In this document: positions 52,666-60,510 of the stretch, piece after piece
How positions within the stretch are numbered: position 1 is the stretch's first letter
How the letters are laid out: every line of letters begins with the position of its first letter
Assembly: GCA_964347025.1 (NCBI GenBank)
Contig: CAYFWU010000002.1
Coordinates: 41,871-105,870 of the forward strand
Length of the DNA: 64,000 nt
Origin: CS3-C152 sp964347025
Lineage (GTDB): Archaea; Aenigmatarchaeota; Aenigmatarchaeia; QMZP01; QMZT01
Direction of reading: 5' to 3'
The notes under the pieces: generated by a model
The model's database searches: none
Told to the model about the DNA's origin: nothing
The model's input: only the letters and a program-made list of their open reading frames with translations
Translations under genes and position numbers: made by a program

Positions 52666-53808
52666 TTAAATTCGTTCCTTGTAGCCCATTTTTATAAAAT
52701 ACATTTCTGGATCGAAATCCTCTACATATTTATCAACCAGATACATTTTCTCTTCTCCAGAGGGGAATTTCCTAACCTTAGGCAATGTTTTGAACAACTT
52801 CCAGCACTGGGGATCCGGAGCAGAAGGGTCTTTGAAATATCCATAAGTCACGCACTTCGCTCCACCGTAACAGTTATCGAAAATTTCACAGTTCCTGCAT
52901 TTTATGTTTACATTGTTCTTATTTCTGATATCCCAAAGAGTTTTTGATGTGTACCAAATTTCAAATAAAGTTTTTTCCAAAACATTTCCCACTTTAATCG
53001 GTAGTCTCCTACAGGGAACGATGTCTCCGTTAGGAAGTATTGAGAAGCTGTCGTAGCCTGTTGAACAACCGTGGGTCTCGTGTTTAGAGTCCTCGATAAA
53101 CCACAGCGAATCAGAGCAATGGTTAGCTACGAAAATTCCATTGCCCCTGACCTTCAAGTTCATCAAGTATCTGTAAAAATCTCTCAATTCTGAGGGATCC
53201 AACATGTTCAAATATTGCCCTCTGCCTAAGGGAACCAGCCTGCTTATTCCTATCGATTTCACACCAAGTTGTTCGCAGAGTTCTATTAGTCTAGGGACGT
53301 CTTTAATATTTCCCTTATGAACGGTAACCGATACACCAACGGGTAACTCATTCTCTATCAACTTATTTATACCATTTATGGCCTTTTTGAAGTTCCCTCT
53401 CCCTCTTGTTCTGTCATTCTCCCCCTCCATTCCATCCAAACTTATCTGAACAGCGGATATCCCCAGACTCTTCAATTTTTTAGCGATATTAGCATTAATT
53501 GTTGAACCATTGCTCATTATGCTGAATGAAGTAAAAAATTTCCTGTTATCATGAACCCTTTCAAGAAGCCTGAAAAAATCCTTTCTCAGTAAGGGTTCAC
53601 CTCCTGTTATTGAAAGCTTTCTTACTTTATTTTTTTTATCCAACTCCCATATTTTTATAAGGTCTATGTACTGATCCAGAATTAAGAAAAGCTGCCTGGT
53701 GCTTAGTTCTTTAACATCCTTTTCGATATAACAATGTTTACACCTAAAATTACACTTATTTGTAATGTGCCATTGCAGATGGAATGAATTAGGCTTTACA
53801 GGATTCAT
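52666..53808 (-). CDS. Radical SAM/SPASM protein, candidate peptide maturase
   Basis: 380 residues, the most complete SPASM protein in the window. Radical SAM ligands C19, C23, C26 (ITNKCNFRCKHCYIEK), SITGGEPLLRKD and SNGSTI. SPASM region: C248 and C266 around GYDSFSILPNGDIVP, then C304, C307, C313, C319 (CRNCEIFDNCYGGAKC) and C335 in DPQC, i.e. ligands for two auxiliary [4Fe-4S] clusters. Related enzymes are anSME-type and RiPP maturases. Neighbours: the divergent DUF483-like copy downstream and a short rSAM gene divergent upstream. This is the best candidate for a peptide-modifying enzyme here, but the direct partner is not proven. Confidence 0.87.
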   Translation of the reverse strand: MNPVKPNSFHLQWHITNKCNFRCKHCYIEKDVKELSTRQLFLILDQYIDLIKIWELDKKNKVRKLSITGGEPLLRKDFFRLLERVHDNRKFFTSFSIMSNGSTINANIAKKLKSLGISAVQISLDGMEGENDRTRGRGNFKKAINGINKLIENELPVGVSVTVHKGNIKDVPRLIELCEQLGVKSIGISRLVPLGRGQYLNMLDPSELRDFYRYLMNLKVRGNGIFVANHCSDSLWFIEDSKHETHGCSTGYDSFSILPNGDIVPCRRLPIKVGNVLEKTLFEIWYTSKTLWDIRNKNNVNIKCRNCEIFDNCYGGAKCVTYGYFKDPSAPDPQCWKLFKTLPKVRKFPSGEEKMYLVDKYVEDFDPEMYFIKMGYKERI

Positions 53809-53884
53809 TTTTAACCCAGCTTGGTATAAAACTAAATTGATATATCTATCTAAAAGTTAAAAATGTTCGCATGATATAATCAAT

Positions 53885-54751
53885 ATGTTCGTACTGGTCT
53901 TGACAGGCAAATGCAACAACAACTGTATGTTCTGTTATCAGGACAAGAATTTTTCCCTTGATGCAGAAAAGGCAAAATCTCTGATTTCTGAAGCAAAGGA
54001 AAGGGGGGAGAAACTTATTAATTTCTTTGGAGGGGAACCAACCATACATCCGAATTTCTTTGAGTTGATAAGGTATGTAAAGGACCAGGGTTTGGGTTTT
54101 TCACTCAATTCGAATTTGAGACTCCTGAGCTACAAAAGGGTAGCCAAAAGTATTGTGGATCTTGATCCTCTTTTAATCCAAACATCGCTTCATGGACATA
54201 ACCCGGAAGTTCACGATAAACTCACGAGGACAGAGGGAAGTTTTCAACAGGTAGTTAAGGGAGTAAAAAATCTTTTGGAACTTGGCTATGATCCAAACAG
54301 GATTATCGTCAACACGGTGATAACAAAGCAAAACATGCGGCACCTGGAAGATATAGCAGATTTCATTTTGAACGATTTAAAACTCCCATCAACCAAATTC
54401 TCGTTCATGGAGATAGAGAGAGAAGCTCTGAAAAATATCAATAAACTGCTTCCGAAATTCAGAGAAACTTACCCCTTTCTAGAAAGAGCCGCAAAACGCG
54501 CCGGAAGATTGGATAAAAGGATAGTTATAGAAAAAGGACCTCTCTGTTTTTGTCCTGATATGTCCAACGTTTCCTATATCTTTGAGAGGATTTTAATCGA
54601 TAGCAATAAGTTCATCAAAAGAAAATCATGTTCTAACTGCCCATCGAACAGAAAATGCCACGGCATTCACAGAAATTATATCAAACTGTATCCTTCAGAC
54701 AAGCTGAATAAGAAAGAATTACACAGATTAAATATAATATTCAGGAATTGA
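53885..54751 (+). CDS. Short radical SAM protein, region-3 family
   Basis: 288 residues. C10, C14, C17 (TGKCNNNCMFCYQD), NFFGGEPTIHPN, NSNLRLLSYKRVAKS (NLR in place of NGR), QTSLHGHNPEVHDKLTRTEGS and NTVITKQNMRHLEDI. C-terminus CSNCPSNRKCHGIHRNYIK. Divergent from the SPASM gene, in a space of 76 bp that holds AT-rich promoter boxes for both. Differs from its relatives in the NLR motif and in a run of basic residues before the final cysteines. Confidence 0.83.
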   Translation: MFVLVLTGKCNNNCMFCYQDKNFSLDAEKAKSLISEAKERGEKLINFFGGEPTIHPNFFELIRYVKDQGLGFSLNSNLRLLSYKRVAKSIVDLDPLLIQTSLHGHNPEVHDKLTRTEGSFQQVVKGVKNLLELGYDPNRIIVNTVITKQNMRHLEDIADFILNDLKLPSTKFSFMEIEREALKNINKLLPKFRETYPFLERAAKRAGRLDKRIVIEKGPLCFCPDMSNVSYIFERILIDSNKFIKRKSCSNCPSNRKCHGIHRNYIKLYPSDKLNKKELHRLNIIFRN

Positions 54752-54765
54752 TGGTCTGTGTTAAA

Positions 54766-55347
54766 TTAACGTTTCCTTGCCATTATGTGAAACACCTCAT
54801 GAACATGCGGCTTGTCATGAATCTTATCAAGGAAGGAAAACTCTTTATAATATTCGATCATCCAGTCAGAGTATTTTCTTTTAATTTCTCCCTCAGCGAA
54901 CAAATGCATTCCGTTTTTTTGCGCTAACTGTCTGTCTTTACCGCGGAAAACACTGATAAAATTGTAACCTCCACGTTTTGTCCATCTTTTCATTTTGGAA
55001 ATAACGTTCAAGGCATCGGTTTTTGGTAAAAAATGAAGTATACCAACAGCTATAATCAAATCGAAAATATTTTTCCCGAATTCAGCATTTTTTATATCCA
55101 CAATTATGAATTCTGTATTTTCTCGGTTGGGGATCTTTTTCAATGCGGTCTTAATCATATCCTTTGATTTGTCTATTGATATCACTTTGAAATTGCTCCC
55201 TGAGAAATATTTCATTTTACTTCCTTCTCCGCATGCCAAATCGAGAACGAGTATTTTCTTCTCTTTTCCGGAAAACCTTCTCAAAAGATCTCCGATGGTT
55301 GCAAGGCCCTCCCTTGGCGCATCTGCTGTTTTTAATTTTTCAGTCAT
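54766..55347 (-). CDS. Class I SAM-dependent methyltransferase
   Basis: 193 residues. Motif I VLDLACGEGSKM (34-45), motif II ISIDKSKDMI, motif IV DLIIAVGILHFLPKTD, motif post-I EFIIVDIKNAEFGKN, and a C-terminal HDKPHVHEVFHIMARKR. Residue order and length agree with TehB/UbiE-like small-molecule methyltransferases. It begins 13 bp after the stop of the rSAM gene at 55361 on the same strand, so both enzymes may act in the same modification step. Substrate unknown. Confidence 0.82.
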   Translation of the reverse strand: MTEKLKTADAPREGLATIGDLLRRFSGKEKKILVLDLACGEGSKMKYFSGSNFKVISIDKSKDMIKTALKKIPNRENTEFIIVDIKNAEFGKNIFDLIIAVGILHFLPKTDALNVISKMKRWTKRGGYNFISVFRGKDRQLAQKNGMHLFAEGEIKRKYSDWMIEYYKEFSFLDKIHDKPHVHEVFHIMARKR

Positions 55348-55360
55348 ATATCTCTGACCA

Positions 55361-56290
55361 TTAGGCGTCTATTATTTCCTTAACACTTTTTATCTTTCTC
55401 CCCTCAACAGGCTTAAACTCCGAATCCCCAAATTTCTCGGGATACTCCTTCCATGGACCTTCACATATCAGATCGTATCTACACTTCTTGCATTGAGGAA
55501 ACTTTTTCTTTCCCGATTTCTTTCGATCCCTCTCAAAATCTTCCACAAACAGATCCGGATATCTTATTTCGGTGGATGGCATGAACCTTTCAGCACAATA
55601 CTTCTCGTATCCTTGCATGAAGCAGAATGGATATGCCTCAACCATAAGGTCCACACCGCCTCCTATCCCTATATCCAACGCCCTTTGTATATAGGGCTTA
55701 ACGAGGGATTTTTTCGGAACCATGGAATCGAAATTTTTCCGTGCATTCCCGATAGCGTGTATGAAAGCGAGCTGGAATTGAGCTACTTTTAGCGAAACGA
55801 ACAATCTAGCGAGGTTGGGCAGGTATTTATAATTAACTTTGTTGATAACAGAATTCATCAGAATATACTGGTTAAGTTCCCTGAGATTCTTTATGCCCTG
55901 GATAACCTGATCGAAGGCGCCTGGGGATCTTGTGAGGTAATCATGAATTTCTGATGTGTGCCCGTGCAAGGCAGGTGAAAATTCGTTTGCCCCCGCCTCT
56001 ATCAGTTTTTTGACAAAATCCTTATAACTGAACATCCTCCCGTTGCTCTGAAGCTGTATAATCCTGTAACCAGCATCTTTCGCGTATTTAACGAGCTCTA
56101 TTATGTCCTTTCGTATGGTAGGCTCCCCTCCTGTGAAAACGATTCCTTCACACCCTGTTTTTATTCCCTTATCCATTTCCTTCTTGAGTTCTTCCGTGGT
56201 TCTGTCGCCAAGTTCCCTCTTATGCGCTTGAACGCAAAACCTGCAATTGTTGTTGCACGAGAAGCCAACTTTGAGATCAAGTCTTTTCAT
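55361..56290 (-). CDS. Short radical SAM protein, region-3 family
   Basis: 309 residues. C12, C16, C19 (GFSCNNNCRFCVQA), VFTGGEPTIRKD, QSNGRMFSYKDFVKK, PALHGHTSEIHDYLTRSPG and NSVINKVNYKYLPNL. C-terminus CKKCRYDLICEGPWKEYPE and EFKPVEGRKIKS. Closest local relative: the gene at 43072 (CxxCxYDxICEGxxKEY). Divergent partner: DUF483-like copy 5 starting 99 bp away. Confidence 0.86.
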   Translation of the reverse strand: MKRLDLKVGFSCNNNCRFCVQAHKRELGDRTTEELKKEMDKGIKTGCEGIVFTGGEPTIRKDIIELVKYAKDAGYRIIQLQSNGRMFSYKDFVKKLIEAGANEFSPALHGHTSEIHDYLTRSPGAFDQVIQGIKNLRELNQYILMNSVINKVNYKYLPNLARLFVSLKVAQFQLAFIHAIGNARKNFDSMVPKKSLVKPYIQRALDIGIGGGVDLMVEAYPFCFMQGYEKYCAERFMPSTEIRYPDLFVEDFERDRKKSGKKKFPQCKKCRYDLICEGPWKEYPEKFGDSEFKPVEGRKIKSVKEIIDA

Positions 56291-56362
56291 AAGAATATTT
56301 TCAAATTAAATTTTAAAAGATTAAAAGATGGTAAGTTTGATTTTGGCAGATATGCCAAACAA

Positions 56363-56370
56363 TATATTTT
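56363..56370 (+). promoter_or_regulatory. TATA-like box of DUF483-like copy 5
   Basis: TATATTTT centred 24 bp before the ATG at 56390. AT-rich boxes for the divergent rSAM gene (start 56290) lie at about 56305-56320. Confidence 0.45.
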
Positions 56371-56389
56371 TAATCGTTACTTATTGAAT

Positions 56390-57265
56390 ATGGATCTGAA
56401 ATATCTAAAAATGTGCAACATAGATGTCCAGAGTTATCTTCTTCTTAAGGCTGGCCTTAAAAGCGTCATAAGAACTTGCTTACCTGAGGATAGCGTTAAG
56501 AAATTTCAAAATATTTTGGAAAAATTGGGTGTGAAAGTACTCATAAAAAGGGTCGATTTGCTTTACGGTGAACCACCCAAAAACCCTTTGTACAATGTAT
56601 ACATTTCATTATCAAAAAAACTTGCAAAATCGGCATACGAAACTGAGATTTCAGGGAACAGACTAGCATTTGGCAAACTTCTTGGATATCCGAAATGTTG
56701 CGTGGAAAATTTTATAGAAAATATTAAAGAGGGAAGTTCCCTTAAAGGTAATCCTGATTTTATGATCAGATCATATAAGAAAACAAAAACAAAACCGAGC
56801 TTTTACTGTAACAGCCTGTTTTTGTTTGATTCTAAACTCTCTAACGTTGAATTGAAAATATATTTGAAAAACTTAAGCATTTTCAGCAAGACCGAACACC
56901 TTTTTCTTATCAAACATATTCCTTGCTCCTTTGACTGCAAAAAAAGCATAAAAATAGGCAGGGTAACGTTAAAACTTTTAAAGGAGCACGAACCTTCCCT
57001 AGCAAAAGAAATTGTCAACGCCGTCAAAAGGCAGGTTTTATATTTTGATTATTTTAGATGGATTGTATGTGAAGGTAAGATAAATGGGAATGAAATGTCA
57101 TATAAAAAAGTTTTTCCGTACAAATCCTTGCTTGACGGAAAGTTCATGAAAAAATTAAAACAGGGTAATCGAATTGAGATAAAGAAAGATAAAACAGTAA
57201 TAATGAGTGATAACAAAAAAATATTTGAGTTACCCAAAGAAGGAATACTTTTAGATTTTACATGA
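56390..57265 (+). CDS. DUF483-like protein, copy 5
   Basis: 291 residues from ATG 56390, chosen because its first residues MDLKYLKMCNIDVQSYLL align with the MDLKFI... start of copy 2 and because it avoids overlap with the divergent rSAM gene. Contains LLGYPKCCVENF (C103, C104), KTKTKPSFYCNSLF with an extra Cys, IKHIPCSFDCKKSIKIG (H176, C179, C183) and C-terminal IFELPKEGILLDFT. The ending LLDFT again follows the GxxxDFT pattern. Basic overall. Function unknown. Confidence 0.75.
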   Translation: MDLKYLKMCNIDVQSYLLLKAGLKSVIRTCLPEDSVKKFQNILEKLGVKVLIKRVDLLYGEPPKNPLYNVYISLSKKLAKSAYETEISGNRLAFGKLLGYPKCCVENFIENIKEGSSLKGNPDFMIRSYKKTKTKPSFYCNSLFLFDSKLSNVELKIYLKNLSIFSKTEHLFLIKHIPCSFDCKKSIKIGRVTLKLLKEHEPSLAKEIVNAVKRQVLYFDYFRWIVCEGKINGNEMSYKKVFPYKSLLDGKFMKKLKQGNRIEIKKDKTVIMSDNKKIFELPKEGILLDFT

Positions 57266-57335
57266 TATAAAAAGTATAATTTTAGCGATTTAAAATTTTT
57301 AAAGACAGTGCTTTATAATAAATCTAAGGTGAATT

Positions 57336-57464
57336 ATGGATACCTGGGAAGCAGTTATAATAAGTCAAATTCCGTTGGGAATAGCCTGTATAATAGCGGC
57401 GTACGAACTGCATAAACTAAGGAAGGAATTCGAGAAGATAAGGAAATCTAAGGAAGGTAGCTGA
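57336..57464 (+). CDS. Membrane mini-protein, paralogue 1 (42 aa)
   Basis: Starts at ATG 57336 with AAGGTGA 4 nt upstream. The product MDTWEAVIISQIPLGIACII continues AAYELHKLRKEFEKIRKSKE: one short membrane helix followed by a basic, heptad-like cytoplasmic helix. The second gene begins 2 bp after its stop and encodes a related protein. Positions 1, 3, 11-13 (QIP), 21, 24 and 29 are identical without gaps. No family recognised. Confidence 0.6.
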   Translation: MDTWEAVIISQIPLGIACIIAAYELHKLRKEFEKIRKSKEGS

Positions 57465-57465
57465 A

Positions 57466-57591
57466 ATGAACACTGCTTACATTTTATTTCTAACCCAGAT
57501 CCCATATTACGTTGTTCTATTTTTTGCCATAAGAGAGATCAGAAACATAAGGAACTCAAAACAACTAAAAAACTATGTGATCGAAATTTAA
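57466..57591 (+). CDS. Membrane mini-protein, paralogue 2 (41 aa)
   Basis: Second of the tandem pair: MNTAYILFLTQIPYYVVLFF then AIREIRNIRNSKQLKNYVIE and a final I. Same length class, membrane helix and charged amphipathic tail as its neighbour, which is separated by 1 bp (A at 57465). The DUF2079 gene starts 22 bp later. Pairs of such small proteins are often membrane regulators or subunits; nothing more can be assigned. Confidence 0.58.
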   Translation: MNTAYILFLTQIPYYVVLFFAIREIRNIRNSKQLKNYVIEI

Positions 57592-57613
57592 ATTTAAACC
57601 CAAAAACTATATC

Positions 57614-59080
57614 ATGAAAGTTTTCGATTTCTCAATCTTTTCAAAAAAACTGAAAAATTTCGACCCTTATTTGATAATAATCTTCATTTTTATTGTGCTT
57701 TACATTTTCTTTTTCACTTCATTCTCATTCATGCAATACTTCTCATTCAATCCAGGAAATGAATTATGCGTGCTGCATCGACACATATTTCTAATGTCTC
57801 AAGGAAGGATTTTTAACGGAATTCTGGAGTACGAGAAAGGGTTCGGAGCCGCTCATTTTTATATGGTATTCTGGGTTTTGCTCCCCGCCTATTTTGTATT
57901 TCCAAACCCTCTAACCTTGTTGTTCCTGCAGACATCGTTCCTGGCAATAGGAGCAATACCAATTTACCTGCTGGCAAGGGACAAACTCAATTCGAAATTG
58001 GCAGGAATCATACTTGCTGTCTGTTATCTTCTTTATCCTGCCTTGCAGAACATAAACCTCTTTGAATTTCATGCAGTGGCTCTTGCTGTTCCTTTTTTAC
58101 TTTGGAGCTTCTATTTTATGGAAAAAAACGATATGAAAAAATCTCTTGTATTCATTGTCTTGTCGATGATGTGCAAAGAAACCGTGGCATTGGCCGTTAT
58201 TTTAATGGGGTTTTATGCTCTCATAAAAAATAAAAATGAAAAACTGGGTATGACCATAATATTCCTGGGTTCGTTCTGGGCATTCTTTTCGTTGTTTGTA
58301 ATGTTTCCTTATACTTATGACGGACGTCCCTATTTCAATGCATGGGCCTGGAGATGGGGTCACATTGGGGAAACGGCTCCTGACGTAGCTGTAAACTTTA
58401 TCAAAGATCCAATTTATCCCCTTGCATACGATTTGCCAGCCAAGGTCGAATATCTAATTGCATTGTTTTCCCCCCTTGGATTTTTGTCTCTATTGAGTCC
58501 GGGTACAATGCTGATAGTGATACACGAATTAATATTACACCTCTCATCCGGTAAATATCCAATGTATTATTTGAATCATTATACAGCAGTACTAATCCCA
58601 TTCATCTTTATCTCGGCCATCTTGGGGATCAGGTTTATTCAGTCCAAAATTAGAATAAAACCGATATTTTATTTGATTTTATTTTTTATTTTAGTCACAA
58701 GTATCATTTCCAACTTATCATTTTCCAAAGAACCGATAACCTCTTACGGGGAGAGATTGAATCAAATTATAAATTTCGAGATCAGTGACCATGACATGTT
58801 ATTGCTTAAGATTATAGATACAATCCCGAAGAATTCGACATTAGCAGTTGACGTTCGTTTATGCCCGCAGAGTTCCAACATTAAAAAGGTTTATTTTCTC
58901 CATGACTACGTCGAAAATAGCGAGGGCATGTACAAAAATGTTACGGTAGATTTTATCCTGTTTGACAACACTAAGAAATCATTTGATACAGAAGTTGAAG
59001 ACAGGCTTTCAGAAATTTTATCCAAGGAGTTCGTGATCTACAACAATACCGACGAAATATTCCTGTACAAACATGTATGA
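57614..59080 (+). CDS. DUF2079-type polytopic membrane protein
   Basis: 488 residues, about 11 helices. Diagnostic stretch: IPIYLLARDKLNSKLAGIIL, LYPALQNINLFEFHAVALAV, and MMCKETVALAVILMGFYAL, which match the DUF2079 core (PxYLLAR...YxLxPxxxxxxxFHxxxxxxP...KExxAL). These proteins share the GT-C fold and probably transfer a lipid-linked sugar on the cell outside. TATA-like AAATTTAAATTTAAA lies about 25 bp upstream, after the mini-proteins. Followed by two cobalamin rSAM genes. Confidence 0.82.
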   Translation: MKVFDFSIFSKKLKNFDPYLIIIFIFIVLYIFFFTSFSFMQYFSFNPGNELCVLHRHIFLMSQGRIFNGILEYEKGFGAAHFYMVFWVLLPAYFVFPNPLTLLFLQTSFLAIGAIPIYLLARDKLNSKLAGIILAVCYLLYPALQNINLFEFHAVALAVPFLLWSFYFMEKNDMKKSLVFIVLSMMCKETVALAVILMGFYALIKNKNEKLGMTIIFLGSFWAFFSLFVMFPYTYDGRPYFNAWAWRWGHIGETAPDVAVNFIKDPIYPLAYDLPAKVEYLIALFSPLGFLSLLSPGTMLIVIHELILHLSSGKYPMYYLNHYTAVLIPFIFISAILGIRFIQSKIRIKPIFYLILFFILVTSIISNLSFSKEPITSYGERLNQIINFEISDHDMLLLKIIDTIPKNSTLAVDVRLCPQSSNIKKVYFLHDYVENSEGMYKNVTVDFILFDNTKKSFDTEVEDRLSEILSKEFVIYNNTDEIFLYKHV

Positions 59081-59081
59081 A

Positions 59082-59090
59082 AATTTAAAA
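59082..59090 (+). promoter_or_regulatory. TATA-like box of the B12 rSAM gene at 59111
   Basis: AATTTAAAA centred 25 bp before the ATG, one of the clearest leaderless-type boxes of the window. Confidence 0.55.
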
Positions 59091-59110
59091 CTTATCATGA
59101 TTAATAAATC

Positions 59111-60499
59111 ATGAAAATCCTTTTGTTGGATCCCTCGTATTCGCAAAAGAAACTTTTGAAAGATCCTCTTCTGAGCAGATGTGCGGGTGTTCCCCTTAAA
59201 GCACCATACATATACCCGCCCATAGGTTTGGCCTACATGGCCTCAGCTTTGAGGGAGTTTTTGGGTGTTAATGTTAAAATTTTGGATGCGCAAGTTGACG
59301 ATTTTGATATCCAAAAGGTTGACGGATTTGACGTGGTTGTAATCAATACAAGTACACCAACAATTAATCACGATATTCGGTTATCCCATAAAATTAAAGA
59401 CTCAAGCAAAGCAAAAGTCGTTTTCGTGGGTGTGCACGCCGCTTATTTCCACAAAGAGCTTGCAGAACATTGTGATTTTGTGATAAGGGACGAACCTGAT
59501 ATGGTTCTGGTAGATTTGATAAGATGTCTTGAAAGGGGGAATGACATCAAAAAGGTCAGGGGATTAACGTGGAAGGACAAAAACCAAAAAATTCATGTGA
59601 ACAGAAAGGGAAAGCCAATTGAAAATCTCGATTCCCTGCCATTTCAGGCTATAGACCTTCTTTCAAAAAAATACTTTGATATCATAGCGAAAAGGCATCC
59701 CATAGCATTTATTATAACTTCACGTAGTTGTCCGTTCAAATGTAAGTTCTGCTCATCGGGATTTTATTCCAAAAAATATAGACACAGGAGCGCTGAAAAT
59801 GTTTTTGAAGAAGTTAGATTTCTTTTAGATAGGGGATTCAGGGACTTTACCTTTTTTGACGATTCATTCACTGTGAATAAAAGAAGGGTAATTGAGATAT
59901 GTGATCTCATAAAAAAAGAAGGGTTGGATTTCGCTTGGAGATGCCTGTCAAGGGTTGATACCGTTGATGAGGAAATGCTTAGAAAGATGAAGGATTCCGG
60001 TTGCTATCAAATAAAATTTGGTGTGGAAAGCGGGGATCAGAGAATGCTCGATTTGATGAAAAAAGGAACTAGCCCAAAACAGGCAAGAGAAACCTTCAGT
60101 TTCTGTGATGAGATAGGAATAGAAACAGTGGGATTCTTTATTCTTGGTTATCCCGGAGAAACTATGGAAAGCATCAAGAAAACGGTTAAACTTGCACACG
60201 AAGTAAAACCGGATTTTGTTTCCTTTAATTTATTAACCCCTCTGCCCGGGGCGGAAATTTTTGACTCCCTTCCGAAAAAGGAATGGGGCGAATACGATTT
60301 CACCTCAACCTCCTTTTGCGATATACCTTCGGACAGAATGAACGAAATTATAGGAAAGGCTTACAAAGATTATTACCTCAAGCCATCCTATATTTGGAGA
60401 AGGATCAAAAAAACAAGAGAACCGCTTAGAATCATAAATCAAAACGTTAGATTCTGGATGAAAAGGAGCGGAGTGCTCTGGAATTTTATAAAGTCGTAA
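59111..60499 (+). CDS. Cobalamin-binding radical SAM protein
   Basis: 462 residues. B12-binding domain: KILLLDPSYSQKK, PPIGLAYMASALREFLGVNVK, ILDAQVDDFD (DxHxxG absent), VVFVGVHAAYFHKELAEH and VIRDEPDM. rSAM ligands C207, C211, C214 (TSRSCPFKCKFCSSG), FFDDSFTVNKRR, KFGVESGDQRMLDLMKK and ILGYPGETMESI. Length and motifs match the gene that follows, 11 bp downstream; the two are similar but clearly diverged (SRSCPFKCKFC against SRGCPYNCVYC). Probably sequential steps on a lipid or glycan. Confidence 0.88.
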   Translation: MKILLLDPSYSQKKLLKDPLLSRCAGVPLKAPYIYPPIGLAYMASALREFLGVNVKILDAQVDDFDIQKVDGFDVVVINTSTPTINHDIRLSHKIKDSSKAKVVFVGVHAAYFHKELAEHCDFVIRDEPDMVLVDLIRCLERGNDIKKVRGLTWKDKNQKIHVNRKGKPIENLDSLPFQAIDLLSKKYFDIIAKRHPIAFIITSRSCPFKCKFCSSGFYSKKYRHRSAENVFEEVRFLLDRGFRDFTFFDDSFTVNKRRVIEICDLIKKEGLDFAWRCLSRVDTVDEEMLRKMKDSGCYQIKFGVESGDQRMLDLMKKGTSPKQARETFSFCDEIGIETVGFFILGYPGETMESIKKTVKLAHEVKPDFVSFNLLTPLPGAEIFDSLPKKEWGEYDFTSTSFCDIPSDRMNEIIGKAYKDYYLKPSYIWRRIKKTREPLRIINQNVRFWMKRSGVLWNFIKS

Positions 60500-60510
60500 T
60501 ATTTACCGAG

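Noticed and set aside
43072..56290. Anaerobic sulfatase maturase or PqqE as specific identity for the short rSAM proteins
   Set aside because: They lack the full set of SPASM cysteines and there is no sulfatase or PqqA-like gene; only a general rSAM call is justified.
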